A stretch of DNA of 64,000 bases. Source: Microterricola gilva (lineage in GTDB: Bacteria; Actinomycetota; Actinomycetes; Actinomycetales; Microbacteriaceae). Position 1 is the first letter of the stretch, and every line of letters begins with the position of its first letter. Both the position numbers and the translations under genes were made by a program. Of this stretch, positions 51,539 through 59,910 are shown in pieces. The notes below the pieces were generated by a model. It was not told the DNA's origin, did not search any database, and saw only the letters and a program-made list of their open reading frames with translations. Location of the stretch: contig NZ_SHLC01000001.1 in the NCBI RefSeq assembly GCF_004217495.1, positions 3,224,001-3,288,000 of the forward strand, written 5' to 3'.

Positions 51539-52258
51539 ATGAGTGAGACCGCAGGCCGCACCGCCCTTGTGTTGCGCCACGACGAGACGATTCACCTGGG
51601 CAATCTGCTGCCCGTGCTGGCCGAGCACGGCTACTCGGTCGTCGTCGTCGACACGCCAGGCGCGGACTTCGACGCCATCGATCCCGCCGCGGCCGACCTG
51701 CTGATCGTGCTCGGCGGCGACATGGGCGTCTACGAGAGCGAGGAGCACCCGTACCTCGTCGACGAGATCGCCCTCATCCGCGCGCGCATCGACGCCGAGC
51801 GCCCGGTCTTCGGGGTGTGCCTCGGCGCCCAGCTCATGGCGGAATCGCTCGGCGGCCGCGTCTTCAAGGGCGAGAGCAACGAGATCGGCTACCGCAGCGT
51901 GGAACCGACACCGGAGGGCGCCGAGTCGCCGCTCCGCCACATCGCGGGCGTGCCCGTGATGCAGTGGCACAGTGACACCTTCGAGCTGCCGGCCGGCGTC
52001 ACCCGCCTCGCCGGGTCGAGCGCGTACAACAACGAGGCCTTCGGCATCGACAACTGGGCGCTGGCCGTGCAGTTCCATCCCGAGGTCACCGCCGAGATGC
52101 ACGAACAGTGGGTGGATGCCAGTGCGGGCGAGTTGATCGCAGAGGGCATCGACGCCGAGGCACTCCGGGCCGACAACGCCCGCCACAATGCAGCCATGCA
52201 GCTGGCCTCGCGCAAGCTCTTCGGCGAGTACCTCGACGGGCTCCCCACCGCCCGGTGA
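51539..52258 (+). CDS. class I glutamine amidotransferase-like protein
   Basis: 239 residues. The catalytic triad is visible: nucleophile in [11 protein letters not shown], His in [13 protein letters not shown], and Glu two residues later. Resembles the GMP-synthase-like GATase1 group that acts alone or on unknown partners. No synthase domain is fused. It is likely co-transcribed with the CDF transporter, although no functional link is known. Confidence 0.87.
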   Translation: MSETAGRTALVLRHDETIHLGNLLPVLAEHGYSVVVVDTPGADFDAIDPAAADLLIVLGGDMGVYESEEHPYLVDEIALIRARIDAERPVFGVCLGAQLMAESLGGRVFKGESNEIGYRSVEPTPEGAESPLRHIAGVPVMQWHSDTFELPAGVTRLAGSSAYNNEAFGIDNWALAVQFHPEVTAEMHEQWVDASAGELIAEGIDAEALRADNARHNAAMQLASRKLFGEYLDGLPTAR

Positions 52259-52286
52259 CGCGCTCAGCGAGGCAGGATCGCCGCCG

Positions 52287-52757
52287 CTAGGGGCGCCTCG
52301 CCGGATCCGCGAAGAAGTCGGTGAGCATCGCGGCGCATGCGGCCTCCTCGACCCCGGCGAAGACCTCGACGCGGTGTTGCAGCCGGCGGTCGCGCAGCAC
52401 GTCGTAGACCGAGCCCGATGCCCCCGCCTTGTCGTCCCACGCGCCGAATACGACGACGGGCACCCGCGCGGCCAGGATCGCGCCTGCACACATCACGCAC
52501 GGCTCCAGCGTGACGACGAGGGTGCACCCCTCGAGCCGCCAGTCGCCGCGCGCGGTCGTGGCCGAGCGGATCGCCACGATCTCGGCGTGCGCCGTCGGAT
52601 CGCTCAGCAGCTCGCGCTCGTTGCGTCCGGTGGCGATCACGGCGCCTGTGTCATCGATCAGAACGGCCCCGACGGGCACGTCTCCCGTGGCCAGCGCCGC
52701 CTCCGCTTCGGCGATGGCGCGCTGCATCCACTCGCTGTGCTCGGTGCCTTGACTCAT
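52287..52757 (-). CDS. tadA: tRNA adenosine(34) deaminase
   Basis: 156 residues, ATG after GGAGGAG. Zinc-dependent deaminase motifs are [12 protein letters not shown] (HAE) and [12 protein letters not shown] (PCxxC). It converts A34 to inosine in tRNA-Arg. It is divergent from upp, as in many actinobacteria. Unrelated to the tad pilus genes despite the symbol. Confidence 0.92.
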   Translation of the reverse strand: MSQGTEHSEWMQRAIAEAEAALATGDVPVGAVLIDDTGAVIATGRNERELLSDPTAHAEIVAIRSATTARGDWRLEGCTLVVTLEPCVMCAGAILAARVPVVVFGAWDDKAGASGSVYDVLRDRRLQHRVEVFAGVEEAACAAMLTDFFADPARRP

Positions 52758-52820
52758 GATCTCCTCCGGAACGACGGATTGCGCCTCACAGGAGGGCATG
52801 GCCGAACTAGGATTGAGCCT

Positions 52821-53453
52821 ATGCGAGTCCACGTTGCAGACCACCCGCTCATCACGCACAAGCTGACGGTGCTGCGCGATAAGAACACCCCATCGCCGGT
52901 GTTCCGCTCGCTCACCGAAGAGCTCATGACCCTCCTGGCGTACGAGGGCACGCGCAATGTGCGCGTCGAGCCCGTCACCATCCAGACCCCGGTCGCCGAG
53001 ACCGAGGGCGTGCGGATCGGCGACCCGAAGCCTCTGATCGTTCCGATCCTGCGCGCGGGGCTCGGCATGCTCGAGGGCATGGTCAAGCTCGTTCCGACCG
53101 CTGAGGTCGGCTTCCTCGGCATGGCACGCGACGAAGAGACGCTGGAGCCGACGACCTACGCCGAGCGCCTGCCAGAGGACCTCTCCGACCGCCAGTGCTT
53201 CGTGCTCGACCCGATGCTGGCCACGGGCGGTTCGCTCGCCGCAGCGATCGAGTTCCTGTTCGCACGCGGCGCCAAGGACATCACCGCCATCTGCATCCTG
53301 GGCACGCCGGAGGGCCTGGAGGCCGTCGAGACGGCCATGGCCGGCCGCGAGGTCACCATCGTCCTCGGCGCGCTCGACGAGCGTCTCAACGAGCACGGTT
53401 ACATCGTCCCCGGACTCGGCGACGCGGGTGACCGCCTCTACGGCACGGTCTGA
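52821..53453 (+). CDS. upp: uracil phosphoribosyltransferase
   Basis: 210 residues from an ATG with AGGA ahead. Typical UPRTase sequence: [39 protein letters not shown], the PRPP loop [19 protein letters not shown] and the uracil-binding [17 protein letters not shown]. It salvages uracil to UMP. Two hairpins and a 14-bp tandem repeat follow its stop. Confidence 0.96.
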   Translation: MRVHVADHPLITHKLTVLRDKNTPSPVFRSLTEELMTLLAYEGTRNVRVEPVTIQTPVAETEGVRIGDPKPLIVPILRAGLGMLEGMVKLVPTAEVGFLGMARDEETLEPTTYAERLPEDLSDRQCFVLDPMLATGGSLAAAIEFLFARGAKDITAICILGTPEGLEAVETAMAGREVTIVLGALDERLNEHGYIVPGLGDAGDRLYGTV

Positions 53454-53472
53454 TCCACGCCCCAAATCCCCT

Positions 53473-53495
53473 GGTCTGACGAACTGAGTCAGACC
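53473..53495 (+). terminator. hairpin close after upp
   Basis: GGTCTGAC-gaactga-GTCAGACC, 19 bp past the upp stop. It lacks a T tract; it may stabilise the mRNA end rather than terminate. Confidence 0.5.
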
Positions 53496-53507
53496 CTCTG
53501 ACCCTCT

Positions 53508-53591
53508 GACCCTCATTCACTGACCTCGAGTCGTTGATTTCGATTCACTGACTTCGAATCACAGACTTCGAATCACAGACTTCGAATCACA
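53508..53591. repeat. 14-bp tandem repeat downstream of upp
   Basis: Three perfect units GACTTCGAATCACA (53550-53591) are preceded by three decayed units of the same period, the oldest starting near 53508. The array is lower in GC than its surroundings. Confidence 0.85.
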
Positions 53592-53622
53592 GACGGCAGC
53601 GCGCTCCGGCGCGCTGCCGTCT
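53591..53622 (+). terminator. strong hairpin after the tandem repeat
   Basis: AGACGGCAGCGCGC-tccg-GCGCGCTGCCGTCT, a perfect 14-bp stem. The probable main terminator of upp. Confidence 0.82.
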
Positions 53623-54251
53623 GCATACCCGCCGTGCACACGGCCGGGCGCACAGCTGGGCGTGCGGGGTTCACCCCGCGATGCGCGAAGCTTCTTCGAC
53701 GAGCGACGCGCCGCCCTCGCTTTCTTTCACGAATATCCGATGAAATTCGTTTCGGTCGAGAATCATGCGAGCAATCGGCGATCCGTCATGGATCGTGCCG
53801 CCCATGCGCTGCGCGAGCGCACGCTATGCATGACGAATTGCGACTTTTTGCGTCACTGAATTGACACCCGCCGTAACACTCTGTTGACTACAGCACATGA
53901 CAACGAACGCTCACCCCCTGACCTCCCCCGAGGCCCAGAGGACTACCGGGATGATGATGCCCGGTGGTGCAGCTATGTGTTGTCGAATGTGCCGCTGATC
54001 CGCGAACCATTGCCGAGATCGCACTGACCGGGCCGAGAGCCCAGCAGACGACCTTCCGAAGCCCCGCACACGGACAGCTTCTCCCCGGCGCTGACATCTG
54101 ATCGTCAGAACGCCAGCAGCAGCGCTGCACATTCATCGAACCTCCAGCTCGACGTCATCCGTCGACCGCTGACCGACCCTCGCTCTGAGGCCGGCGGCGA
54201 GAGCGTATCCGCTCGGGGTTCCCCAGCCTCACATCATCCAAAGGACCCCTC
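53623..54251 (+). other. long leader region of the winged-helix gene
   Basis: 629 bp with only the small ORF noted above. TTGACA at 53861-53866 could be a -35 box, but the matching -10 box is poor. A small palindrome TCTGA-tcg-TCAGA lies at 54097-54109 and GGGC-cgaga-GCCC at 54030-54042. Base composition from 53,700 to 53,880 is clearly poorer in GC than neighbouring genes. Possible home of a regulatory RNA. Confidence 0.4.
53897..53998 (+). CDS. possible Cys-rich leader peptide (33 aa)
   Basis: A short open frame starting MTTNAHPLTSPEAQRTTG, continuing with three Met codons, and ending AMCCRMCR just before the stop. It lies in the long AT-richer leader of the winged-helix gene, 253 bp before its start. 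Small ORFs ending in clustered Cys codons act as cysteine-sensing leaders in some actinobacteria, which motivates the call. No Shine-Dalgarno is seen and conservation is untested, so it may be chance. Confidence 0.3.
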   Translation: MTTNAHPLTSPEAQRTTGMMMPGGAAMCCRMCR

Positions 54252-54956
54252 ATGTCGATCGCACAGCTCGCCCCCGCTCCCGCCCAGACCACCCGCCCCG
54301 CACTGAGCCTGGCTCCGGCGCCGAGCCCCGCACCGCGCATCCGCGCCGTTCCAGAGGGAACCGAGGCCCGCGGCTTCGTGCTCTACGTCGGACTCGACGA
54401 GGCCAAGGCCGCCGCGGCAGGCACGAGCCTGCACCGCATCGTCGAGGCCATCAAGGAACTCACCGGCGAGATCGCGCCGAGCGCGCAGACATACGCCGCC
54501 GTCGCCCTGGCCCCCGCCGGTGCAGGCGGACGTGACGTCGACGTCGTGCGGCTCGCGCTGCAGGACCCGGCTGCGCTCGCGAAGCACCGTCAGCTCGACG
54601 AATCGGACGCCGACCGTCACCCGGCCGGCGTGATCGTCGACATCAGCCGCAAGCGTGTGCTGCTCGACGGCGACGCCGCAGCGCTGACCTACAAGGAGTT
54701 CGAGCTGCTGCAGTACCTCGTGCTGCGCGAGGGCCGCACGATCGACCGCGCAGAGCTCATCAGCTCGCTCTGGAACGCCGATGAGGACGAGGTGCCCAAC
54801 GAGCGCACCATCGACGTCCACGTGCGTCGTCTGCGCTCCAAGCTCGGCGGCTACGAGGACATCGTGCGCACCGTGCGCGGCGTCGGCTACCGCTTCGACC
54901 GTCACGCCGACGTGTCGATCCGCCAGGCATCGACCCCCAGCCCCGACTTCTTCTAG
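54252..54956 (+). CDS. orphan winged-helix protein (OmpR/PhoB-type C-terminus, no receiver)
   Basis: 234 residues; AAGGAC six bases before the ATG. Residues 1-38 are Pro/Ala-rich. Residues 39-120 are a domain I do not recognise (ARGFVLYVGLDEAKAAAAGT), which has no phosphorylation-site Asp pattern. Residues 130-222 are a complete OmpR-type winged helix: LTYKEFELLQYLVLREGRTI, NERTIDVHVRRLRSKLG, TVRGVGYRF. It can bind DNA without an obvious kinase partner. The long leader with a possible Cys-rich ORF suggests its own control. Confidence 0.82.
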   Translation: MSIAQLAPAPAQTTRPALSLAPAPSPAPRIRAVPEGTEARGFVLYVGLDEAKAAAAGTSLHRIVEAIKELTGEIAPSAQTYAAVALAPAGAGGRDVDVVRLALQDPAALAKHRQLDESDADRHPAGVIVDISRKRVLLDGDAAALTYKEFELLQYLVLREGRTIDRAELISSLWNADEDEVPNERTIDVHVRRLRSKLGGYEDIVRTVRGVGYRFDRHADVSIRQASTPSPDFF

Positions 54957-54977
54957 GCCCAGCCTCCGCTCCAGTCC

Positions 54978-55235
54978 TCAGCTGCGGCGCCGCCTGACGC
55001 CCTGGTACACGCGCATGAGCTGCGGAACCACGAGGTACACGGCAAGCGGCACAACGACGATCGAGAGCACGAAGGCGCGGGCGACCGGGTTCCAGTCGCC
55101 CGCGAACGGCTCGATCGCGTAGAAGCCGATGCTGACGAGCGGGAAGATCGCCAGCCAGGTGATGAGCGCCCGCGCGTGAACAGACGGTGGGCGCTGGGTT
55201 CCGGCCGGGGCCGTCCCGGAGATGTTCTGAGTCAT
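54978..55235 (-). CDS. small membrane protein (85 aa)
   Basis: 85 residues. Two hydrophobic helices (about 22-42 and 53-73) with HARALITWLAIFPLVSIGFY and VVPLAVYLVVPQLMRVYQGV, then a basic end. The pattern resembles the membrane extension attached to some antibiotic-biosynthesis-monooxygenase proteins, here standing alone. Function unknown. It is 38 bp downstream of the oxidoreductase gene and probably in its operon. Confidence 0.7.
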   Translation of the reverse strand: MTQNISGTAPAGTQRPPSVHARALITWLAIFPLVSIGFYAIEPFAGDWNPVARAFVLSIVVVPLAVYLVVPQLMRVYQGVRRRRS

Positions 55236-55273
55236 GGTGGGTTCCTGTCGTTGAGTGTTGAGGGCGGGTCCGG

Positions 55274-56212
55274 CTACAGCCGGGCGGCGGATGCCAGGTC
55301 GAGGTCCTTCTCGAGAAGCCAGCCGTTGATGGCGATGGCGGCCGTGCTGCCTGCACCGGCAGCACTGATCACCTGGGCTCCCGGCGTGACCACATTGCCT
55401 GCGGCCCAGACGCCGGGAACGCTGCTCTGGCCCGCGGAATCGACGGCGACGAGCCCGGTTGCCTCGTCCTCTGCGCAGCCGAGGGAGCGCAGGAGCGCAT
55501 CGTGTGCGCGGGGCACGGGTGCGACGAACACCGCGTCGCAGGCGAAGGCGCGTCCATCGACGAGGGCGACCCCGTCGAGCGTGTCCGGTCGACCGAGGCA
55601 CGTCGCGACGACGCCGTCGACGAGCTGCACCCCGAAGGATTCGAGCCGGGCGCGTTCGGCATCCGTCAGCTCGATGCCGTTGCTGACAAAGCTCACGCGA
55701 TCGCTGTACCGGCGGAGCAGGCCGGCTTGTTTGATCGACATGGCCCTGGCCGCGCCGCCGATCACGACGAGCGCCTGACCGCGCACCTCGTAGCCGTGGC
55801 AGTACGGGCAATGGTGCACGAGGGTGCCCCACCGTTCCATCACGCCGGGGATGTCGGGGATCTCGTCGCTCAGCCCGGTCGCGACCAGCACCGCTCGCGC
55901 CGTGGCGACGGAGCCATCCGCCATCGTCACGGTGAAGCCATGGTCGGCGTCGCCCGCGAGCGCGGCCGCCGAGCCCGCGCGCACGATTCCTCCCGCGTCC
56001 ATCACCTCACGGCGGCCCACCTCGGCCAACTCGGCAGGCGGCATGCCGTCCCGCGAGAGGAAACCGTGCATCTCGCGTGCCGCGGCATTGCGCGGCTCGC
56101 CGGAATCGAGAAGCAGCACCCGGGCCTGGGCCCGTGCCAGTACGAGCCCGGCACTCAGGCCAGCGGCACCCGCCCCGAGAATGATCACATCGTGGTGTGT
56201 TGTCGTTGTCAT
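55274..56212 (-). CDS. thioredoxin-reductase-like FAD/NAD(P) oxidoreductase
   Basis: 312 residues; GGAGG eight bases before the ATG. FAD motif VIILGAGAAGLSAGLVLARA, redox-type HHCPYCHGYEV (CxxC), an NAD(P) motif ALVVIGGAARAMSIKQAGLL with a weaker Gly pattern, and the end VPGVWAAGNVVTPGAQVISA. Similar to small flavin disulfide reductases related to TrxB but with CPYC in place of CATC, so thioredoxin may not be the substrate. It is divergent from an XRE-cupin regulator. Confidence 0.88.
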   Translation of the reverse strand: MTTTTHHDVIILGAGAAGLSAGLVLARAQARVLLLDSGEPRNAAAREMHGFLSRDGMPPAELAEVGRREVMDAGGIVRAGSAAALAGDADHGFTVTMADGSVATARAVLVATGLSDEIPDIPGVMERWGTLVHHCPYCHGYEVRGQALVVIGGAARAMSIKQAGLLRRYSDRVSFVSNGIELTDAERARLESFGVQLVDGVVATCLGRPDTLDGVALVDGRAFACDAVFVAPVPRAHDALLRSLGCAEDEATGLVAVDSAGQSSVPGVWAAGNVVTPGAQVISAAGAGSTAAIAINGWLLEKDLDLASAARL

Positions 56213-56262
56213 GGTCACCACCTCCGCACCCACGATGACAGCGGCAGAGCCCAGACTGGGAC

Positions 56263-56281
56263 TCCTGTTGCCAAAACAGGA
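56263..56281. promoter_or_regulatory. TCCTGTT-gccaa-AACAGGA operator
   Basis: A perfect 7+5+7 palindrome in the 90-bp gap between the divergent oxidoreductase and XRE-cupin genes. The likely binding site of the XRE protein. Confidence 0.6.
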
Positions 56282-56302
56282 ACAGGCTGATTCGATGGGG
56301 CC

Positions 56303-56893
56303 ATGAGTGCGACCCTCCGAGTCACCGCCGAGCTGGAACAGATCGCCCCGCGCCTGCGCCGCATCCGGCAAAAGAAGAACCTCACCCTGGATGAGCTCGC
56401 GGCCGCGACCGGGATCTCGAAGAGCACGCTGTCCCGGCTCGAATCCGGGCAGAGGAAGCCGAGCCTGGAGCTGCTGCTGCCGATCGCGGCGGCGCTGGCC
56501 GTTCCGCTCGATCAGATCGTGACGGCGCCACGGATCGAGGACCCGCGGGTACAGCGCACATCGACGCGCGCGGACGGCAGGGTGCTCACTCCGCTCTCGC
56601 AACACCAGGGCGAACCGCAGGCGTACAAGGTCGAGATCCCGTCGTCGGAGCGGGTCGTCGACCTCAAGACGCACGGCGGCCACGAGTGGCTCTACGTGCT
56701 ACACGGCAGGCTCCGGCTCGTGCTCGGCGAGCACGACATCGTGCTCGGGCCGGGTGAGGCCGCCGAGTTCGACACCCAGAATCCACACTGGTTCGGATCG
56801 ACGGGATCCGGCCCGGTCGAGATCCTCAGCATGTTCGGCAAACAGGGTGAGCGCATTCACCTGCGCGCCCGCAGCACGGGAACCGCGCACTGA
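56303..56893 (+). CDS. XRE family regulator with cupin sensor domain
   Basis: 196 residues. HTH at about 18-70 (RLRRIRQKKNLTLDELAAAT, KSTLSRLESGQRKPSLELLL), then a cupin domain (about 110-185) with GHEWLYVLHGRLRLVLGEHD and PGEAAEFDTQNPHWF. It probably represses the divergent oxidoreductase operon in response to a small ligand. Confidence 0.9.
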   Translation: MSATLRVTAELEQIAPRLRRIRQKKNLTLDELAAATGISKSTLSRLESGQRKPSLELLLPIAAALAVPLDQIVTAPRIEDPRVQRTSTRADGRVLTPLSQHQGEPQAYKVEIPSSERVVDLKTHGGHEWLYVLHGRLRLVLGEHDIVLGPGEAAEFDTQNPHWFGSTGSGPVEILSMFGKQGERIHLRARSTGTAH

Positions 56894-56943
56894 TGGGCCG
56901 CATTGTCAGCGCGAGTTTGGCCTGAGAGACCTGTCGATTGAGC

Positions 56944-57453
56944 TCAGCCGCCCGGAGGCGAGGGGGCAACGGACGCAGTCCTGTTGGCATTGAATACCCA
57001 ATTTCGGTAGACCACGAATCGGAATGTGGAGCCGAGCAGCAGCCCGACGACGTTGGCCGAGATGTTGTCGGCAACTGAGGAGTGCAGCCCAAGCGCGTAG
57101 TGCGATATCCAGAGGCAGAGAAGAGCAATTGCACCGCCCGCCAGACTCACCATTCCAAACTCGATTGCCTCGCGCACGGCCTCCGATCGTTTGCTCTCGC
57201 GAAATGTGAGCCATCGATTGCCGATCCAATTGGCTGCAATCGCGACCACGGTGGAGGTGGATTTGGCGTAGAGCGGACCCCCGGACACAACGTGTGCGGA
57301 GAATACGGTGAGGCTGAGCAGGTTGAACACACCAACGTCGAGCAAGAAGCCAGCGCCACCGATCACGGCAAAGCTCAGCAACTGATGCAACAGCGTTCTC
57401 CGCGCCAGACCCAGCTGCGAAGGCGACGCCACAACCTGACTAGGCATGTACAT
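56944..57453 (-). CDS. GtrA family membrane protein
   Basis: 169 residues. Four hydrophobic helices with FAVIGGAGFLLDVGVFNLLS, ANWIGNRWLTFRESKRS and a C-terminal FVVYRNWVF, the GtrA pattern. These proteins are thought to flip polyprenol-phosphate-linked sugars. GGAG seven bases before selects the first ATG, giving a 14-bp overlap with the glycosyltransferase gene. The Pro/Ala end is not conserved. Confidence 0.9.
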   Translation of the reverse strand: MYMPSQVVASPSQLGLARRTLLHQLLSFAVIGGAGFLLDVGVFNLLSLTVFSAHVVSGGPLYAKSTSTVVAIAANWIGNRWLTFRESKRSEAVREAIEFGMVSLAGGAIALLCLWISHYALGLHSSVADNISANVVGLLLGSTFRFVVYRNWVFNANRTASVAPSPPGG

Positions 57454-58198
57454 GGTCGGTCTCCGGCGTGGTCGGGCTGCGCCGCAGTCGTTCGGGGATC
57501 GACGTCAATCCCCACCGGGTGACCAGCAGCATTGCTTCGAGCACAATGCCTGCGCTCATTTTTGAGACGCCGAGTTGGCGTTCGGCAAAGCTGATGGGCA
57601 CCTCGGTCACGCGAAGCCCGGATCGCACCGCACGCCAGAGAAGCTCAACCTGGAAGCCATAGCCGTGGCTGATCTGACTGCTCGATAGCAACGCCGTCAG
57701 GGCCTCAGCTCGATACGCCCGGTATCCGCCGGTGACGTCGCGTTGCGGGATGCCGAGTGCGACGCGCGCGTAGGCGCTGCCACCACGCGAGAGCAGATGG
57801 CGGGAGAGTGGCCAGCCAACCACCTCCCCACCGGCAACCCAGCGGGAACCGACGACAACGTCCGCGTTCTCGAGAGCGGCCAGCAGGCCCGGCAGTTGCT
57901 CTGGCCTGTGCGAACCGTCGGCATCCATCTCGACGATCACGTCGCAACCGTGCAATGACGCCCATGCGAAGCCGGCACGGTAGGCCTCGCCCAGTCCGTT
58001 CTTCTGGCTGCGGTGGAGCACGTGGACGAGCTCGTCACGAGCCGCGATGCGATCGGCGAGCTCGCCGGTACCGTCCGGGGAGTCGTCGTCGACAATCAGA
58101 AGCTCAGTGTCGGGAGAGGCAGCGCGCAATCGGTTCGCTATTGCTTCGATGTTTGCGCACTCGTTGTAGGTGGGCATGACCACAATTGTTCGACACAC
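57440..58198 (-). CDS. polyprenol-phosphate sugar synthase (GT2, DPM1-like)
   Basis: 252 residues from a GTG with AAGGAG five bases upstream; an earlier GTG lies within that site. GT-A fold: VVMPTYNECANIEAIANRL, LIVDDDSPDGTGELAD, IVEMDADGSHRPEQL and GLGEAYRAGFAW; end ISFAERQLGVSKMS. It resembles dolichol/polyprenol-phosphate mannose synthases but has no C-terminal membrane domain; the GtrA protein could supply it. It makes the lipid-linked sugar used by the GT-C enzyme upstream. Confidence 0.91.
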   Translation of the reverse strand: MCRTIVVMPTYNECANIEAIANRLRAASPDTELLIVDDDSPDGTGELADRIAARDELVHVLHRSQKNGLGEAYRAGFAWASLHGCDVIVEMDADGSHRPEQLPGLLAALENADVVVGSRWVAGGEVVGWPLSRHLLSRGGSAYARVALGIPQRDVTGGYRAYRAEALTALLSSSQISHGYGFQVELLWRAVRSGLRVTEVPISFAERQLGVSKMSAGIVLEAMLLVTRWGLTSIPERLRRSPTTPETDHVHA

Positions 58199-58200
58199 GA

Positions 58201-59724
58201 TCACTCCTTGCTCAGTTTGTAGACAACCATCCGATGCACCGGGAAGGTTGCTTGAAGGGCGTATCCGCGCCCCTGCAGCGCGTTCACATCGGGATGTCCG
58301 GCACCAAGTTCAACGACCCACACGGTCGGGTGGAACGCCAATCGGTCACCCAGCTCCGCAACCGGTATGACCTGATCCCACAGCGCGTCGCGCTGCGCGA
58401 AGGGAGCGACGAGCCCTATGTCGTCGAGCCCTGCGAACAGTTTCGGGTAGAGATCGATGGCCAGCCGGGGTGAACGCGACGGTTTGGTCTGTTGGTCGAA
58501 GACCACCGCATCGCCGCGGGTCGCATGGGACGCGACGAGCTGCGCCGTCTGCCGCAGGTCGCTGCCGCCGTCTTTGGCGAATGGGCTGCGCTGGGCGAGG
58601 TAGCCGGGAGTGATCGCAGCGACGAGTGAGGCGGTAATCACCACGGCGATGAGCGAGCGGATGTGGACGGAACGGACTCGCGAGAGAAGCGCCTCGACGC
58701 CCCTGGCCATCAGGAGAGCGACCGCTGGGGCACAGAATGCGAGGTAGCGCAGATTGTAGACCGGAGTCACCCACGCGTTGGCGGCAAGCAGCAGCGCCGT
58801 CGGTGCGATCAGCCAGGCAGTCAGCACCAGCCCGGCCGCGCGATCGCTACTTCCCCGCCGCAGGAGGAGAACGATGGACAGCGCAATGAGCGGCCACGCG
58901 AGAAGGGCAAACAGCGGCGTACCGAACCATTGCCCGACGAGAACCGAGTGGGCCGTCGCGTAGTTGCGATGTGCCAGAAAGTCGATCTGTTCTCGTTCAA
59001 AGAAGCCGAGCACCAGGATGGGGAGCATGAGAAGGACGGCGAGCAGCAGCGCGCGCAGCCAGCGCCGCCACACAGCGTGAGGGGCGCGGTGGCCGATCAC
59101 CGCAGCCAGGTGCACGAGCACCAGCAACACGAGAAAGAGAAAGAGGTAGACGCTGGCGGCGAGCCCGACGGCGTAGAGAACCCAGAACCGCCTGCGTGAC
59201 TCGTTGCGCCGGATCAGGGCGATCAGTGCAACAGTGATCCACACTGCGGCCGCCATGCCCATGGCATAGGAGCGCGCCTCGATGCCCATTCTGGTCACAA
59301 TCGGAAGGACGGCGAAGAGGGCACCCGCAAACACGCCGGTGCGCGTCCAGAACAGCTGTCGCCCCAGTGCGACGATTCCGGCTGCGGCGAGCCCGACGGA
59401 GATCGCACTGGGGACGCGCACCGCGACTTCTGAGGTGCCGAACAGCTGCATCCAGAGATGCAAGAAGACGTAGTAAACGCCATGGACCGCGTCGATGTGA
59501 CCGAGGACGCCCAAGAGGCTCGGCAGCGAGCGGGATCCGGTCAACACGCTGGCGGCCTCATCACCCCAGAAGGACGGCGTGGCGATGCCAATGAGCGAAA
59601 TGCTCGCAGCAAGCGCGCCGACTCCCACCGCTGCGAGGCGGGCGCGCTTCGCTCGCCCATCGCTTGCTTCTGGGCTATCGGGCCCGGGGCCCCGACCAGA
59701 CGCGAAGAGGGTCGTGGTGACCAT
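58201..59724 (-). CDS. GT39-family (PMT/ArnT-like) membrane glycosyltransferase
   Basis: 507 residues; the ATG chosen has AAGGGG upstream, an earlier one ten codons before has none. GT-C fold with about eleven hydrophobic helices, the catalytic-loop signature ATPSFWGDEAASVLTG near the N-terminus (the Asp/Glu pair) and MGIEARSYAMGMAAAVW. The C-terminal 110 residues are soluble. It should move a sugar from a polyprenol-phosphate donor to a surface acceptor (protein or lipid). It is followed by the synthase and GtrA genes. Confidence 0.87.
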   Translation of the reverse strand: MVTTTLFASGRGPGPDSPEASDGRAKRARLAAVGVGALAASISLIGIATPSFWGDEAASVLTGSRSLPSLLGVLGHIDAVHGVYYVFLHLWMQLFGTSEVAVRVPSAISVGLAAAGIVALGRQLFWTRTGVFAGALFAVLPIVTRMGIEARSYAMGMAAAVWITVALIALIRRNESRRRFWVLYAVGLAASVYLFLFLVLLVLVHLAAVIGHRAPHAVWRRWLRALLLAVLLMLPILVLGFFEREQIDFLAHRNYATAHSVLVGQWFGTPLFALLAWPLIALSIVLLLRRGSSDRAAGLVLTAWLIAPTALLLAANAWVTPVYNLRYLAFCAPAVALLMARGVEALLSRVRSVHIRSLIAVVITASLVAAITPGYLAQRSPFAKDGGSDLRQTAQLVASHATRGDAVVFDQQTKPSRSPRLAIDLYPKLFAGLDDIGLVAPFAQRDALWDQVIPVAELGDRLAFHPTVWVVELGAGHPDVNALQGRGYALQATFPVHRMVVYKLSKE

Positions 59725-59910
59725 GTCTGCCCCTTCTCCTGGGCTTTTCACCATCGTGGGAGTGCGGGCTGGGCCGTCGGTGGGAGCCGGCCGAAGTTTC
59801 CTGAGAGGACGTACAGAAAGGCATTCATGGACATGATTCTGTGAAGTCGCTCAGGATTCCTGTCTCGCTGGCCCAGCATCGTCGCAGCTATCGCCTCCAC
59901 GGTGAAGCGC

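Noticed and set aside
50669-52489. A 606-codon minus-strand frame opposite the CDF and amidotransferase genes
   Set aside because: Mirrors the codon structure of well-supported genes; no start signal or known fold.
53508-53591. CRISPR array
   Set aside because: Units are only 14 bp, directly abutting with no spacers, and no cas genes are present.
53888-54136. An 82-codon minus-strand frame in the winged-helix leader
   Set aside because: Cys/Gly/His-rich, no Shine-Dalgarno, no similarity I recognise; likely chance.
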